Of a stretch of 22,290 bases of DNA, positions 1 to 7,703 are shown in pieces (positions within the stretch are counted from its first letter, which is position 1; the number at the start of each line of letters is the position of its first letter). Source of the DNA: a virus; IMG/VR virus record IMGVR_UViG_3300013101_000114, positions 1 through 22,290 of that record; one strand, given 5' to 3'. The translations under genes and the position numbers were made by a program. The notes under the pieces were generated by a model. That model made no database searches. It saw nothing but the letters and a program-made list of their open reading frames with translations, and was not told where the DNA came from.

Positions 1-72
1 GCAGTCGTCGGCATCAATGCCGAGACAGCCGCGAATAGCTTCTGTAGTAGTGTAGCTGGTTATCTGCGCCAT
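1..72 (-). CDS. head-tail connector-like protein, N-terminal fragment (cut by window edge)
   Basis: Reading leftward from an ATG at 72, the frame stays open to the window edge, giving 24 codons that begin MAQITSYTTTEAIRGCLGID. Small phage head-completion or adaptor proteins downstream of the capsid gene often begin this way, with a short Thr/Tyr-rich start and then an Ile-Arg-x-x-Leu-Gly helix. The position fits: it follows the major capsid gene and one small gene in the same direction, with only 4 bases after the upstream stop. The ribosome site is weak, so coupling to the upstream gene is likely. Most of the protein lies outside the window, so the role is inferred from place and N-terminus only. 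Confidence 0.55.
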   Translation of the reverse strand, partial: MAQITSYTTTEAIRGCLGIDADDC

Positions 73-76
73 CGTA

Positions 77-376
77 TTACGACTCGCTCAATACGGTGAC
101 GAGGCCAGCGTTAAGCTGAGAGTGGAGCCAGCTTCCTGATAGGATAGGCCCAGCAGCTTCGATGTCACCTTGTCCAGCAGAGGGGATGCGAATCTGCCTC
201 TTGTGGTCGAACAGGGTGCCGGTGACACGGGGAGTACACTGCAAGCGGTAACTGCCAGCTGGATAGCTGCCATCTTTCTTACGCTTGCTGCGCTTTTTTG
301 TTGGGATGGAAGGAGCCTCGCCATCTTGGCCTTGCTCTTCAGTTTCTTCAGTTTCTACATTTTCTTCTTCAGACAT
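77..376 (-). CDS. small post-capsid protein, acidic then basic N-terminus (unknown)
   Basis: This is a 99-residue protein. The start is the ATG at 376, not an earlier in-frame codon, because AAAAAGGTAACCCC lies just upstream and gives an AGGTAA ribosome site at good spacing. Residues 1-20 are strongly acidic (MSEEENVETEETEEQG). They are followed by a Lys/Arg cluster near residues 27-34, then a compact region rich in Gly, Ser and Arg that looks like a small beta domain. It lies between the capsid gene and a probable head-tail connector, the place of lambda FI-type accessory genes. The acidic N-terminus recalls FI-like packaging accessory proteins, but no recognisable motif proves it. It is separated from the capsid gene by a strong hairpin, so its expression may be lower than that of the capsid gene. 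Confidence 0.6.
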   Translation of the reverse strand: MSEEENVETEETEEQGQDGEAPSIPTKKRSKRKKDGSYPAGSYRLQCTPRVTGTLFDHKRQIRIPSAGQGDIEAAGPILSGSWLHSQLNAGLVTVLSES

Positions 377-403
377 TGGGGTTACCTTTTTGTTGGAGTA
401 AAT

Positions 404-431
404 GGCGGTGGGCCGACTAAGGCCCACCGCC
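404..431 (-). terminator. 11-bp stem-loop after the major capsid gene
   Basis: GGCGGTGGGCC at 404-414 and GGCCCACCGCC at 421-431 are perfect inverted repeats around a 6-base loop. The hairpin lies 10 bases past the capsid stop and 27 bases before the next start. The minus-strand transcript after the stem reads ATTTACTCC, with no real U-run. It is therefore either a weak terminator that tapers transcription after the capsid gene, or an mRNA 3'-end stabiliser. Confidence 0.7.
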
Positions 432-441
432 AAGACCTTAC

Positions 442-1641
442 TTACGCGACAGTCAGATCCATCACGGAGAACGCATCGTCATACAGACGGTGAGAGAACT
501 CACCATAGTCAATACGGAATGCAGACGCACGACGCATCAAGTACTGCTCGATGGCAGAGTAAGATGCTTGTGCGTTAATCACACGACGAATCGCATACCG
601 GCTGTCGAGACCAACAATGGTGTCGGCAGGGATAACGCCATCATCAACTAGTAGCACAGGTGGCGCACTGATAGACAGGTTGTCGACAGTCATGTCCACC
701 GCAAAGTTACTACCCGGAACGTGGAAAGCGTTAGCTACCACAGGCCTGCCAGTACGACCTTCAATCGCCAGCGCCGTATCCAGAGTAGTAATGACACGGT
801 TGATGGACATCTTGCGATAGTTGGCCCGCAGGTACTTGATCCAAGCTGTGTGACTCAGGGTGCCCAGTACGGTGAGTCCGGAGTCCAGAGACTTGGCTTG
901 GAATGTCGGCAGAGCGGTCATGTTGCGATCAACGTCACCTGATATGATACCGTTGATATGCTCCTCAACACTGCGAACCCGCTCACCACGAGCATGTGCG
1001 CTCAAGATGATGGATACCAGATCCAGAGTGGTAGCCTGCAGAGCTTGGTCGGATATAATCAGACCAATCGACTTGGTTGTGATCGTGCGCGAAACTTCGC
1101 TCACGGAGATGCTTACCAAAGCATCCGGCTCGGCCAGCTGAGCTATAGGGTTTGAACCCTGCCCTTCTGGAGCCTTCACATTGATGATCGGCTGCTCAAA
1201 CTTCGGTCCATTGATGGACGCAGTCTGGGCAATCATCTTCTCCCAGCCGCCCAAGAAATCATCCTGGGATTCGCGCAGCTCAGATTCGATAGTACGCATG
1301 ATAATCTCTGGGAAGAGCATGCGGCCTGACGGACTCTGGTCGGAGCCGTCGTTACGAGTGATGGCAGAGATCTGGATACCGTCGGAAACAACAGCCTTCA
1401 TGGTAGGAGGCTTAATCCCGGTGGTGTAGTCTTCGCCCATGAACATGCCAGCAGAAGCCATGAACTGTCCGATTACCGAACCGTACTTGCCTTCGTCGGT
1501 GTTGCCGCCATGCTTCTGAGTCAGGTACTGGCTCAGAGTCAGGTTGGCTTCACCTGCACGTTGATAGTCCTGCGCTTCAAACGGCACTTCAATATTGTTG
1601 CCGCTCTTGTCACGCATCTTGAAAGTTGTAGATAAAGTCAT
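442..1641 (-). CDS. major capsid protein (HK97 fold, lambda gpE position)
   Basis: This 399-residue protein is the expected size for a processed or scaffold-assembled HK97-fold capsid subunit. The start is the ATG at 1641, preceded by AAGGAGATTACGTCA, the clearest ribosome site in the head block. An extended in-frame start further upstream would overlap the previous gene and is rejected. The body matches a capsid subunit: an N-terminal arm, a long central alpha/beta region, and a C-terminal stretch with an Arg/Ala-rich helix (YAIRRVINAQASYSAIEQYL). The gene lies directly downstream of the protease/scaffold and decoration-protein genes, the order C-Nu3-D-E of lambda. Identity rests on position, size and ribosome-site strength more than on a diagnostic motif. 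Confidence 0.85.
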   Translation of the reverse strand: MTLSTTFKMRDKSGNNIEVPFEAQDYQRAGEANLTLSQYLTQKHGGNTDEGKYGSVIGQFMASAGMFMGEDYTTGIKPPTMKAVVSDGIQISAITRNDGSDQSPSGRMLFPEIIMRTIESELRESQDDFLGGWEKMIAQTASINGPKFEQPIINVKAPEGQGSNPIAQLAEPDALVSISVSEVSRTITTKSIGLIISDQALQATTLDLVSIILSAHARGERVRSVEEHINGIISGDVDRNMTALPTFQAKSLDSGLTVLGTLSHTAWIKYLRANYRKMSINRVITTLDTALAIEGRTGRPVVANAFHVPGSNFAVDMTVDNLSISAPPVLLVDDGVIPADTIVGLDSRYAIRRVINAQASYSAIEQYLMRRASAFRIDYGEFSHRLYDDAFSVMDLTVA

Positions 1642-1654
1642 TGACGTAATCTCC

Positions 1655-2116
1655 TTAGACTCGTTCGATGACGACGGTGGAACCGGCTTCACCATCTGTG
1701 CGAAGGGCGATTACTCGCCACACGAAACTACCCGCATCACCGGCAGCACTTTCAACCTGAACCAGCGCCTTGTTGCCATTGGTTTGTACACCAGTAGCCT
1801 CTTGCGCTCCAGCGGTCATGACATCCCCAACCACAACACCAGTTTGACCAACGGCCAGAACAACTTCCATGCGGCGGTCACGCTGCACAGAGCCGAAGCT
1901 AAAGCCTTGGTTTACAGTGTTAGGCTCAACACCGACAACGATACCTTCAATAGGGTCGTTGGCTGTGCAAGGCACGTAGTTGTGAGCGGAACCAAGCTTT
2001 ACAGCCTTGCCCACTTCTTCATCGCCCCAGCCTTCACCAGTGGTAGCGCCAAGGGCGGCTTCCGTAATACTGGCGAACGGGTCGTTTACTTTGACGTTAA
2101 AAGCAAATGTGCTCAT
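1655..2116 (-). CDS. capsid decoration / head-stabilising protein (gpD position, DUF2190-like)
   Basis: This is a 153-residue, beta-rich, Gly/Ala/Val-rich protein with almost no predicted helix. It contains PIEGIVVGVEPNTVNQGFSFG and a run of short hydrophobic strands typical of trimeric spike or decoration proteins of the gpD/DUF2190 type. Such proteins bind the outside of the expanded capsid at three-fold sites and stabilise it. The start at 2116 has ACGGAGTTTAACG upstream. It sits between the protease/scaffold gene (12-base gap) and the capsid gene (13-base gap), exactly where lambda D lies. Family assignment is by composition, length and neighbours. Confidence 0.7.
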   Translation of the reverse strand: MSTFAFNVKVNDPFASITEAALGATTGEGWGDEEVGKAVKLGSAHNYVPCTANDPIEGIVVGVEPNTVNQGFSFGSVQRDRRMEVVLAVGQTGVVVGDVMTAGAQEATGVQTNGNKALVQVESAAGDAGSFVWRVIALRTDGEAGSTVVIERV

Positions 2117-2128
2117 CGTTAAACTCCG

Positions 2129-2740
2129 TTATTTCACTTTTGAAGTTGTCAGGCGGGTAACGGCAGCTGCCATAGAGGCATTCTCGTCGTTACTAGCGCC
2201 ATCAAAATCTTCGTTTTCGGGAACAGCTGCTGAGGCCCCAACCTTGAACTTCTGGTTGAACTGGGAGTACGTTCGATTGTACTGGTCCAGAACTGCAGGG
2301 GTTGAAGCATCGTTGAGCGGGGTAGGAGATCCGCCAAGACTAACTTGCATCTTGTGAATAGCCTGAACAGCAATCTTGGTCAAAGACACTTCATTCGCCT
2401 TTGCCGTAACGCTATTCTGCTCAGCTGCAGACACCTTGGTCTCCAAGGCAGCATTTGCTGTGGTTAAGGTTGCAATCCGATCCAGCAGGTTATTCACCAT
2501 GCCGACAGGCTCTTCTTGTGAGGCCGCTGTTTGATTCTCAGAACCTTCGTCTCCAGCAGCATCGCTACCTTCGCCTTCAGATTCACCAGCTCCTTCACCA
2601 GCTTCGGCAGCAGCGGCTTGAGCAGCAATCTCTTCTTCCGTCATTTCGACAACCATTTCTGAGTTGGCGTAAACTTCGGCTTCAGGGACTCCAGACTCAA
2701 TAGCTGCAACACCAGCTTCGGTCAAGACTTTCTTTTTCAT
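2129..2740 (-). CDS. nested in-frame scaffold protein (Nu3-like), internal start of the protease gene
   Basis: An ATG at 2740, codon 306 of the protease gene, begins MKKKVLTEAGVAAIESGVPE and would give a 203-residue scaffold without the protease domain. It is preceded on the minus strand by GTAGGTGAAATTGAT, where AGGTGA is an exact match to the anti-Shine-Dalgarno core, 7 bases from the ATG. The start falls in the linker just after the S49 domain. This matches the lambda C/Nu3 arrangement, in which a shorter scaffold is made from the 3' end of the protease gene in the same frame. The sequence is acidic (EGAGESEGEGSDAAGDEGSE) with a coiled-coil segment and a Lys-ended C-terminus. That it is translated separately is inferred. 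Confidence 0.7.
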   Translation of the reverse strand: MKKKVLTEAGVAAIESGVPEAEVYANSEMVVEMTEEEIAAQAAAAEAGEGAGESEGEGSDAAGDEGSENQTAASQEEPVGMVNNLLDRIATLTTANAALETKVSAAEQNSVTAKANEVSLTKIAVQAIHKMQVSLGGSPTPLNDASTPAVLDQYNRTYSQFNQKFKVGASAAVPENEDFDGASNDENASMAAAVTRLTTSKVK

Positions 2741-3655
2741 ATCAATTTCACCTACGATAATCGAGGAGGGTGGGTTAAAAGGCGAACGGATGCTGGAAGA
2801 CTTAACCTTCTGAGAGATGTCAGCAATAGCTGCATCATACGAGGTTATGTTATCCACCAACCCAACTGTCACGGCATCAGCACCAATAAAAATTCGGCCC
2901 TCCGCAGCAGTTTCCTTCAGAGCAATGACGCTTGTACCTCGGTTGTCAGCTACAGTCTCTAAGAACACATCGTAGATCGAGTTCATTTGAGATTCTAACT
3001 GCGCACGAGCTTTGTCGTCTAAGTTTTCGTAAGGGGAACCCAACGCTTTGAATTCCCCGGCACGAAGCACGGTAATCTCCAGTCCGATATCCTTGTACAT
3101 CTTCGCGTAACTGACGTGTACAGTGATGACACCGATTGACCCGATAGTGGCCAATTTGGAGGCATAAATTTCTCTTCCTACTGAACCAAGCCAGTATCCA
3201 CCAGACGCCATCGTAGTCCCGGCGTAGGTGTAAATGGGCATGACCTTTGAATCAACTTCAGAGAGGAACTCTCCGAGTTCGTCGACCCCAGAAGCAGAGC
3301 CTCCGGGAGTATCCATGTTCAGGACGATACCTTGAATTCCGTCAGCCTCCATAGCGGAGAATACGGCATTGCGAATTTCGTTGTAGGAGACCATTCCCAT
3401 GTAACGGTTGTAGGATCGATCGGTTGAGGTGAGGCTTCCGCTTATGGTGACAATAGCAAGATTCCCCGCACGACTCACCATATAGCTGAACTCGCCAAAA
3501 TCCTCTTCGTCCTGATCAGCGTACTCAGTGGTAGCCCGAATGCACATGTCCTGCAATTCGGCAGTCGCAGTCCCCGCAACCTTATTCTCCTGCGCGGCGT
3601 GGATAGAGAGACTTACCTCATCCCCAAGCCAAAACTCATTTTCATTTATCCTCAT
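2129..3655 (-). CDS. S49 family prohead protease fused to scaffold (lambda gpC type)
   Basis: The 508-residue protein has two parts. Residues about 55-280 form a SppA/S49 (ClpP-fold) serine protease: TPGGSASGVDEL near 116-127, the nucleophile Ser151 in TMASGGYW, and the general-base Lys203 in AGEFKALGSPYENL, the Ser-Lys dyad spacing of the family. Residues about 306-508 form an acidic, Ala/Glu/Gly-rich region with a coiled-coil stretch (ATLTTANAALETKVSAAEQN), typical of an internal scaffold. In lambda-type heads this protein cleaves the scaffold and other head proteins during prohead maturation. The start at 3655 overlaps the portal stop (ATGA) and is preceded by GGAGGAGAG. Both catalytic residues are present, so the enzyme looks intact. 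A nested scaffold start is listed separately. Confidence 0.9.
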   Translation of the reverse strand: MRINENEFWLGDEVSLSIHAAQENKVAGTATAELQDMCIRATTEYADQDEEDFGEFSYMVSRAGNLAIVTISGSLTSTDRSYNRYMGMVSYNEIRNAVFSAMEADGIQGIVLNMDTPGGSASGVDELGEFLSEVDSKVMPIYTYAGTTMASGGYWLGSVGREIYASKLATIGSIGVITVHVSYAKMYKDIGLEITVLRAGEFKALGSPYENLDDKARAQLESQMNSIYDVFLETVADNRGTSVIALKETAAEGRIFIGADAVTVGLVDNITSYDAAIADISQKVKSSSIRSPFNPPSSIIVGEIDMKKKVLTEAGVAAIESGVPEAEVYANSEMVVEMTEEEIAAQAAAAEAGEGAGESEGEGSDAAGDEGSENQTAASQEEPVGMVNNLLDRIATLTTANAALETKVSAAEQNSVTAKANEVSLTKIAVQAIHKMQVSLGGSPTPLNDASTPAVLDQYNRTYSQFNQKFKVGASAAVPENEDFDGASNDENASMAAAVTRLTTSKVK

Positions 3656-5103
3656 TGACTCTCTCCTCCAGCTTTTTTAGGTGTATCAGGTTGCAACGCC
3701 CTGCCCTGCGGGTCTGCATTGGGTGATGCGTCCGTCGCATTAATACTGTCTTCGGCATTACCTTGCCGCATAAATCCTGTGCCACTAAGGGCCGGGGCTC
3801 CCGGAGCACGAGGTCCAGTCCCCAGATCCTGAGCAGCTTCTTCATCGGTAATAAATCCTTCTGAAAGCAACTTGAATATCCGATCCATCTTCATCGTCTT
3901 GAAGGCTTCCAGCTCATCTTCAGGACGAAGGTTAATTGGGTCGAATTTGAATTTGACGTAGGCATCCACCCCGTACAGTCTGGTAGCCAGAGTCAACGCT
4001 CTGGACATGACCTCCTCTACCGGCTTCTGGATGCCGCGAGCTACCTTCAGAAACACCAGACTCTCTGTGTTGGATAAGCTCTGTGACCCAGACAGCCTCA
4101 AGCCAAGTATCGACGGAGAGGTTTTGAGGGATGTGGCATGCTGGCCTGACAGTGCGTTCAGCAAGGGGACGTAATCTGCTTTCTCCCCCTCCGCTTTCAT
4201 CAGGTCAACATCCGCGCTATCGTAAAACACCAGTGCATCTTCTGGGTTGAGCGCCTGCAACTCGGTAGTTACAGCATCCTGAACAACTTCCATAAAAGAA
4301 GCCAGTTTGACAGAGTCATTTCGAATCTCTTCAGGAGCCGCCGCACGGACCTGCTCAGCACTTAATTTAACGTTCAACCGGCCATGCCCCTGCCTTCTCA
4401 AGGCCCGACGCATGTCTTCTAGGAAATCGTTGAAGTGGTAGCTGCTGTTCAAGGCCGCTGCCATCATCGTGGTAGCGTAGGCCTTGCTAGAATGCTTGTG
4501 CAGTTCCGAGACAAAGAAGTTCGGCAGATCCAGCTTTATGGGGTCTCCGGTAGCTGTTTGCTGCCGGGGGTACTTCGTTCCATCTCCACGAGCCACCCAC
4601 TCCAGAGTGTCGTAAGGTACGACATTGATCCTGTCCGGGAGACGCAGCTTGTCCAGCACCAGCTCAGCCGCCATAGCGCCCGTAGTGATCACCTCCAGAA
4701 GAGCAGTCTCAATAGTAGCCGTCATGCTACGTTTATCAGCAAACCCCTTGGAGTAGTCGTACAGGGTGTCCAGAGCTGCCACGACTGACCGTGCCATCTG
4801 AGTGCCTTCCACACTGTACTGGTGAGTGTCCGTCTCATAAGCAGTTAGCTTGAACCCGGAATTGGCAATCTCCACAAACGAGAATATCGCTGACGAGACT
4901 GTACCATCCTGAATATCGAGCGCCCGAACAGCGTTGACATCGTTGTTCTGGGTACGGACAGATTGTATTGACGCATTGGCAGCTCGGGTATTATCCTTGG
5001 GAATCGCAGTCCCACGATCTGACCCAGATGCCGGGGTCTGTGCCTGAGCCTTTTTTACCAACTTCGTCGGCAGAGTTACCTGCTTACCTGTTGAATCTGG
5101 CAC
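3652..5103 (-). CDS. phage portal protein
   Basis: This is a 483-residue protein between TerL and the protease, the fixed place of the portal in lambda-like head modules. The portal forms the dodecameric ring through which DNA is packaged and to which the tail joins. Supporting features are a central mixed alpha/beta body, the segment SLSNTESLVFLKVARGIQKP near residue 345, and a C-terminal region (FKFDPINLRPEDELEAFKTM, then LLSEGFITDEEAAQDLG) resembling the stem/crown helices of many portals. The tail is Pro/Gly-rich and probably disordered. The start is a GTG at 5103 directly after an in-frame TAA. GGTG lies 8 bases upstream and is a weak ribosome site. No other start is available for about 140 codons. 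Its end overlaps the protease start by 4 bases. Confidence 0.85.
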   Translation of the reverse strand: MPDSTGKQVTLPTKLVKKAQAQTPASGSDRGTAIPKDNTRAANASIQSVRTQNNDVNAVRALDIQDGTVSSAIFSFVEIANSGFKLTAYETDTHQYSVEGTQMARSVVAALDTLYDYSKGFADKRSMTATIETALLEVITTGAMAAELVLDKLRLPDRINVVPYDTLEWVARGDGTKYPRQQTATGDPIKLDLPNFFVSELHKHSSKAYATTMMAAALNSSYHFNDFLEDMRRALRRQGHGRLNVKLSAEQVRAAAPEEIRNDSVKLASFMEVVQDAVTTELQALNPEDALVFYDSADVDLMKAEGEKADYVPLLNALSGQHATSLKTSPSILGLRLSGSQSLSNTESLVFLKVARGIQKPVEEVMSRALTLATRLYGVDAYVKFKFDPINLRPEDELEAFKTMKMDRIFKLLSEGFITDEEAAQDLGTGPRAPGAPALSGTGFMRQGNAEDSINATDASPNADPQGRALQPDTPKKAGGESQ

Positions 5104-5130
5104 TTAAGTCACACCGTTCAGTTTAGTCAT
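5104..5130 (-). other. 8-codon minicistron in frame with and abutting the portal start
   Basis: The minus strand reads ATG ACT AAA CTG AAC GGT GTG ACT TAA, followed at once by the portal GTG in the same frame. This is either a leader minicistron whose termination places ribosomes on the GTG, or the remains of a longer portal N-terminus cut by a stop codon. No good ribosome site precedes the ATG. The reading frame is seen directly; translation is not shown. Confidence 0.3.
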
Positions 5131-5157
5131 TATTTGATAATCCAGTAATTAAAACAA
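5129..5157 (-). promoter_or_regulatory. possible minus-strand promoter before the portal gene
   Basis: The TerL-portal gap (5104-5221) is the only long gap in the head block and is AT-rich. On the minus strand it holds TTGTTT (5152-5157), a 17-base spacer and AATAAT (5129-5134), a 5/6 match to the -10 box with a poor -35. Transcription would start near 5121 and give a short leader to the portal GTG. It may be a chance match in AT-rich DNA. Confidence 0.25.
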
Positions 5158-5207
5158 TACTACCAATTTTTTGTAGGTGTTCGCCCAGAATTATTACAAC
5201 CTTACTT

Positions 5208-5219
5208 GCAAAATTTTGC
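5208..5219. repeat. 12-bp perfect palindrome just past the TerL stop
   Basis: GCAAAATTTTGC lies 2 bases downstream of the TerL stop. It is too short and AT-rich to be a convincing terminator. It could be a small protein-binding site or chance. Confidence 0.25.
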
Positions 5220-5221
5220 CT

Positions 5222-7003
5222 TCACCTTGAAGCAATCCTCAGTCCCAGTGGGTCATTGATCCTGTCGGGCTCCTCCGGCTCGCTCCGCATCTTGGTTTTC
5301 CGCATCATGGGCAGGGCCGGAGCTACGTTGAGAGTACTCCCGGCCAGCAACATGCTCATGGCAATATGGGCGTAATTCAGAGAGTGCGCATAGTGGTCTT
5401 CCCCGGTGCTGACCCAAGAGGAGACCATCTCCCCCTGATCGTTCCGGTTGTCCACCCTCTTTATGTTTGACAGGTGGAGCTTCATGGTGGGAAGCTCCAC
5501 CGACTTGGTGAAGGTTGACTTGCCCGAGTTCACCTTCTTGGCCATCGCATCAAAGCAGCCGGTGCGGTTGGCAGTGACGATTCCTTCAGCCTCGTTCAGC
5601 TTATAATTCTCCAGAGTCCCCTTCTGCTGCCTGACGTAGTAGCAGGCCCAGACTCTTCCCTCGTAACTTTTCTCTACCAGAAACTTGGACACCGAAATAT
5701 CAGGTCCAGCATCCACGACTCCTTTGGAACATCCGAAGACTTTTGAGAGGAACAGGACTCGCTTTCCAAGGCGGTTGTCTCCGTCTTGTCTAATTCGCTC
5801 GTAGTAGATGCATCGAGCTTCTCCTTCGACGTTGGCGAGAACCGTGAACCAACTTGTCTTTCCCACGTCAAGTCCGAACGCAGTGTTCGACGCAAGGACG
5901 AGGCCTTCTTCGTCGTCGTCTGGTCGTTTCTCTGAGTTTTTTGTCGCATACTTTTCTATAGCTCCTTGTAAAAACGAAGTTTCTGCGTCAGCGAACGGGT
6001 ACCCCACCTTGAAATTTACCCAGTCCTTTTTTCGGTCGTATTCTTTGATTTGTCGCAGGGTGCGGGAGATCGGGTTCACCTCCGGCACGTCGATGGGGAG
6101 GATCTGGTAGCCGTGAATTGAATTATCCGGCTCCTCGTGAATCCACCTTCTGCACTCAGGGTCCAGAATAGTTTGCCAGCTTATTGGGGATTTACACTCT
6201 GAACACTTGATGAATGCGTTGTCGGTATCGACGTAGGGATTCTCCAGATCTTCCTTTTCAAACGTAAGGAGATTGCCATCAAAGCCGGGGATCTCCACGT
6301 CCGTCATATAGTTTGGGGCTACCCACTTGTGGCATCCGTCACACTTGATACAGTAGTGAGCCTTGGAGGAGTGCTCATACATTGCATTGATACCGTACTT
6401 ATCCACAGTGGGAGTAGAAAAAGATCGCTTGTAGAATTCTCCGGGCTTGTTGTGGCCGAGTCGTGAGTTAAATGTAGTGAGCGTTGTCTGATTACAGAAG
6501 TCCACTTCGTCTTGGAAGAGGGCGTTTGCTGGCACGGAGATCGCTGCATTTTGTCCATAGGAGCCTGCTATGTATAGGAAGTTGTTTCCCAGCTGCTTCA
6601 GTTCGGAGGAGTCCACATCCTTATTGATCAGGTCAGACAGGAGGTGGCTCTGGGTGATGACTGGATCTATCCTCGCCTTGGAGAATTTGCGAGCGAACCC
6701 GCTGGTCGGCAGAACGTAAATTGCTGTCATGCTTTTGGATAGGGCCAGCATCGCTAAAATCAACCTAATCCACAGCTCGGATGCTCCCACTTGCGAGCAC
6801 TTTTGAGCGACCACCTCGTCGGACATGTCGGCAAGAATTTCCCGCTGATATTCGTGACCTTTGAAGTTCCACTTCTGATCTGGGTCCATAGGGTTTTTGG
6901 TGTTACGCTCCAACCACTTGGGTATTTGCCTAAGGTCGAACACGTTGGATGCTTGGGTAGCAATCCTATCTAGGTAGTTTCTGTGTGATCTATGAATCGA
7001 CAT
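5222..7003 (-). CDS. large terminase subunit, GpA family
   Basis: This 593-residue packaging motor has the N-terminal ATPase and C-terminal nuclease layout of lambda gpA-type terminases. The ATPase part shows an atypical Walker A region at 68-77 (KCSQVGASEL, comparable to lambda KSARVGYSK) and Walker B at about 162-166 (LFQDE). A Cys-rich zinc-binding insertion follows at 218-224 (C-x2-C-x2-C) and 267-270 (CSEC). The RNase-H-like nuclease shows GLDVG (Asp379), VVDAGPD (Asp431) and GEDHYAHSLNYAH near 534-546 (Asp536). All expected acidic residues are present. It cuts concatemeric DNA and drives it into the prohead through the portal. The start overlaps the upstream gene by 14 bases; the ribosome site is weak (AAGAGA), suggesting coupling. 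No small terminase lies next to it. Confidence 0.93.
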   Translation of the reverse strand: MSIHRSHRNYLDRIATQASNVFDLRQIPKWLERNTKNPMDPDQKWNFKGHEYQREILADMSDEVVAQKCSQVGASELWIRLILAMLALSKSMTAIYVLPTSGFARKFSKARIDPVITQSHLLSDLINKDVDSSELKQLGNNFLYIAGSYGQNAAISVPANALFQDEVDFCNQTTLTTFNSRLGHNKPGEFYKRSFSTPTVDKYGINAMYEHSSKAHYCIKCDGCHKWVAPNYMTDVEIPGFDGNLLTFEKEDLENPYVDTDNAFIKCSECKSPISWQTILDPECRRWIHEEPDNSIHGYQILPIDVPEVNPISRTLRQIKEYDRKKDWVNFKVGYPFADAETSFLQGAIEKYATKNSEKRPDDDEEGLVLASNTAFGLDVGKTSWFTVLANVEGEARCIYYERIRQDGDNRLGKRVLFLSKVFGCSKGVVDAGPDISVSKFLVEKSYEGRVWACYYVRQQKGTLENYKLNEAEGIVTANRTGCFDAMAKKVNSGKSTFTKSVELPTMKLHLSNIKRVDNRNDQGEMVSSWVSTGEDHYAHSLNYAHIAMSMLLAGSTLNVAPALPMMRKTKMRSEPEEPDRINDPLGLRIASR

Positions 7004-7703
7004 AGACTGTGATCTCTTCTTCTGTCATTAATAAGGAATCGACAACGACGGTGGATTGTCTCTCTATGGTGAAGTTGTCTATATGGGCACCTGTGTTTAT
7101 GTGCTGCTCCCAACCTACTTTAGTTTCTAGGCTGGGGTCTTGGCAGGTAGCTACAAACTCGTGAGACCCTATCCCCAGCGTAACTTCACCTACGTGTTCA
7201 GTGTAAGGAATCCTGAATCGCACAGTGCCAAATGTAACGTCAAATCTAACCCTGACGACCTCCCCAAGGTAAGTTGGGAAGGTGTAGAACACTGCGGCGT
7301 CTATCCCGCCCTTCCTAGCCACCACTAAATGGGTTGGTTCCCACCACCCCGCAGTAATTCCTTGTGAATCGTAGAAAGATTTGGGGAACATGAACCATTC
7401 AGGTGCAGTTATAGACGCTGCGTCTGGGAAGTCACCAGTCAGTACGATATCATCCCCATAGGTTGTAATAGTCTTCACTTCTATGAGCACTTCATACGCC
7501 TCGTAATCTACAATTTCAACTTCGTTGGCGGGGTATTCTACGACGGCTGTGGATTCGTCGTCGTAGAATACTGGGACTGGCTGGACGTGAACAATTGAGC
7601 CTTCGCCGCTACCTCCTCCCAAGTTGTTCAGGTGATCCCAAAACGTATTCGCCGGGGATACCGGGAGGGTGCTATTGTTGGTTACCAGTTGCCACGTATT
7701 CAT
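6990..7703 (-). CDS. hypothetical virion protein upstream of TerL, beta-rich
   Basis: This is a 237-residue protein with no family I recognise. It begins MNTWQLVTNNSTLPVSPANT, has a Gly/Ser linker (GGGSGEGS) near residues 29-36, and then consists mostly of short beta strands with many Val, Thr and aromatic residues and few Lys. That composition is common in phage tail-fibre tips, receptor-binding accessory proteins and carbohydrate-binding beta-sandwiches. There is no signal peptide or TM segment. It overlaps the previous gene by 4 bases (ATGA) and TerL by 14, so it is translated as part of the same unit. The start lacks a ribosome site, which fits coupling. A role as a small partner of the preceding beta-helix protein is inferred from position only. 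Confidence 0.6.
   Translation of the reverse strand: MNTWQLVTNNSTLPVSPANTFWDHLNNLGGGSGEGSIVHVQPVPVFYDDESTAVVEYPANEVEIVDYEAYEVLIEVKTITTYGDDIVLTGDFPDAASITAPEWFMFPKSFYDSQGITAGWWEPTHLVVARKGGIDAAVFYTFPTYLGEVVRVRFDVTFGTVRFRIPYTEHVGEVTLGIGSHEFVATCQDPSLETKVGWEQHINTGAHIDNFTIERQSTVVVDSLLMTEEEITVYVDS

Noticed and set aside
1148-1159. GGGTTTGAACCC palindrome
   Set aside because: It lies inside the capsid gene with no second copy and is best explained by coding sequence.
1595-2122. 175-codon plus-strand frame over the decoration protein
   Set aside because: It is an antisense shadow of the decoration and capsid genes, without a ribosome site and against the operon direction.
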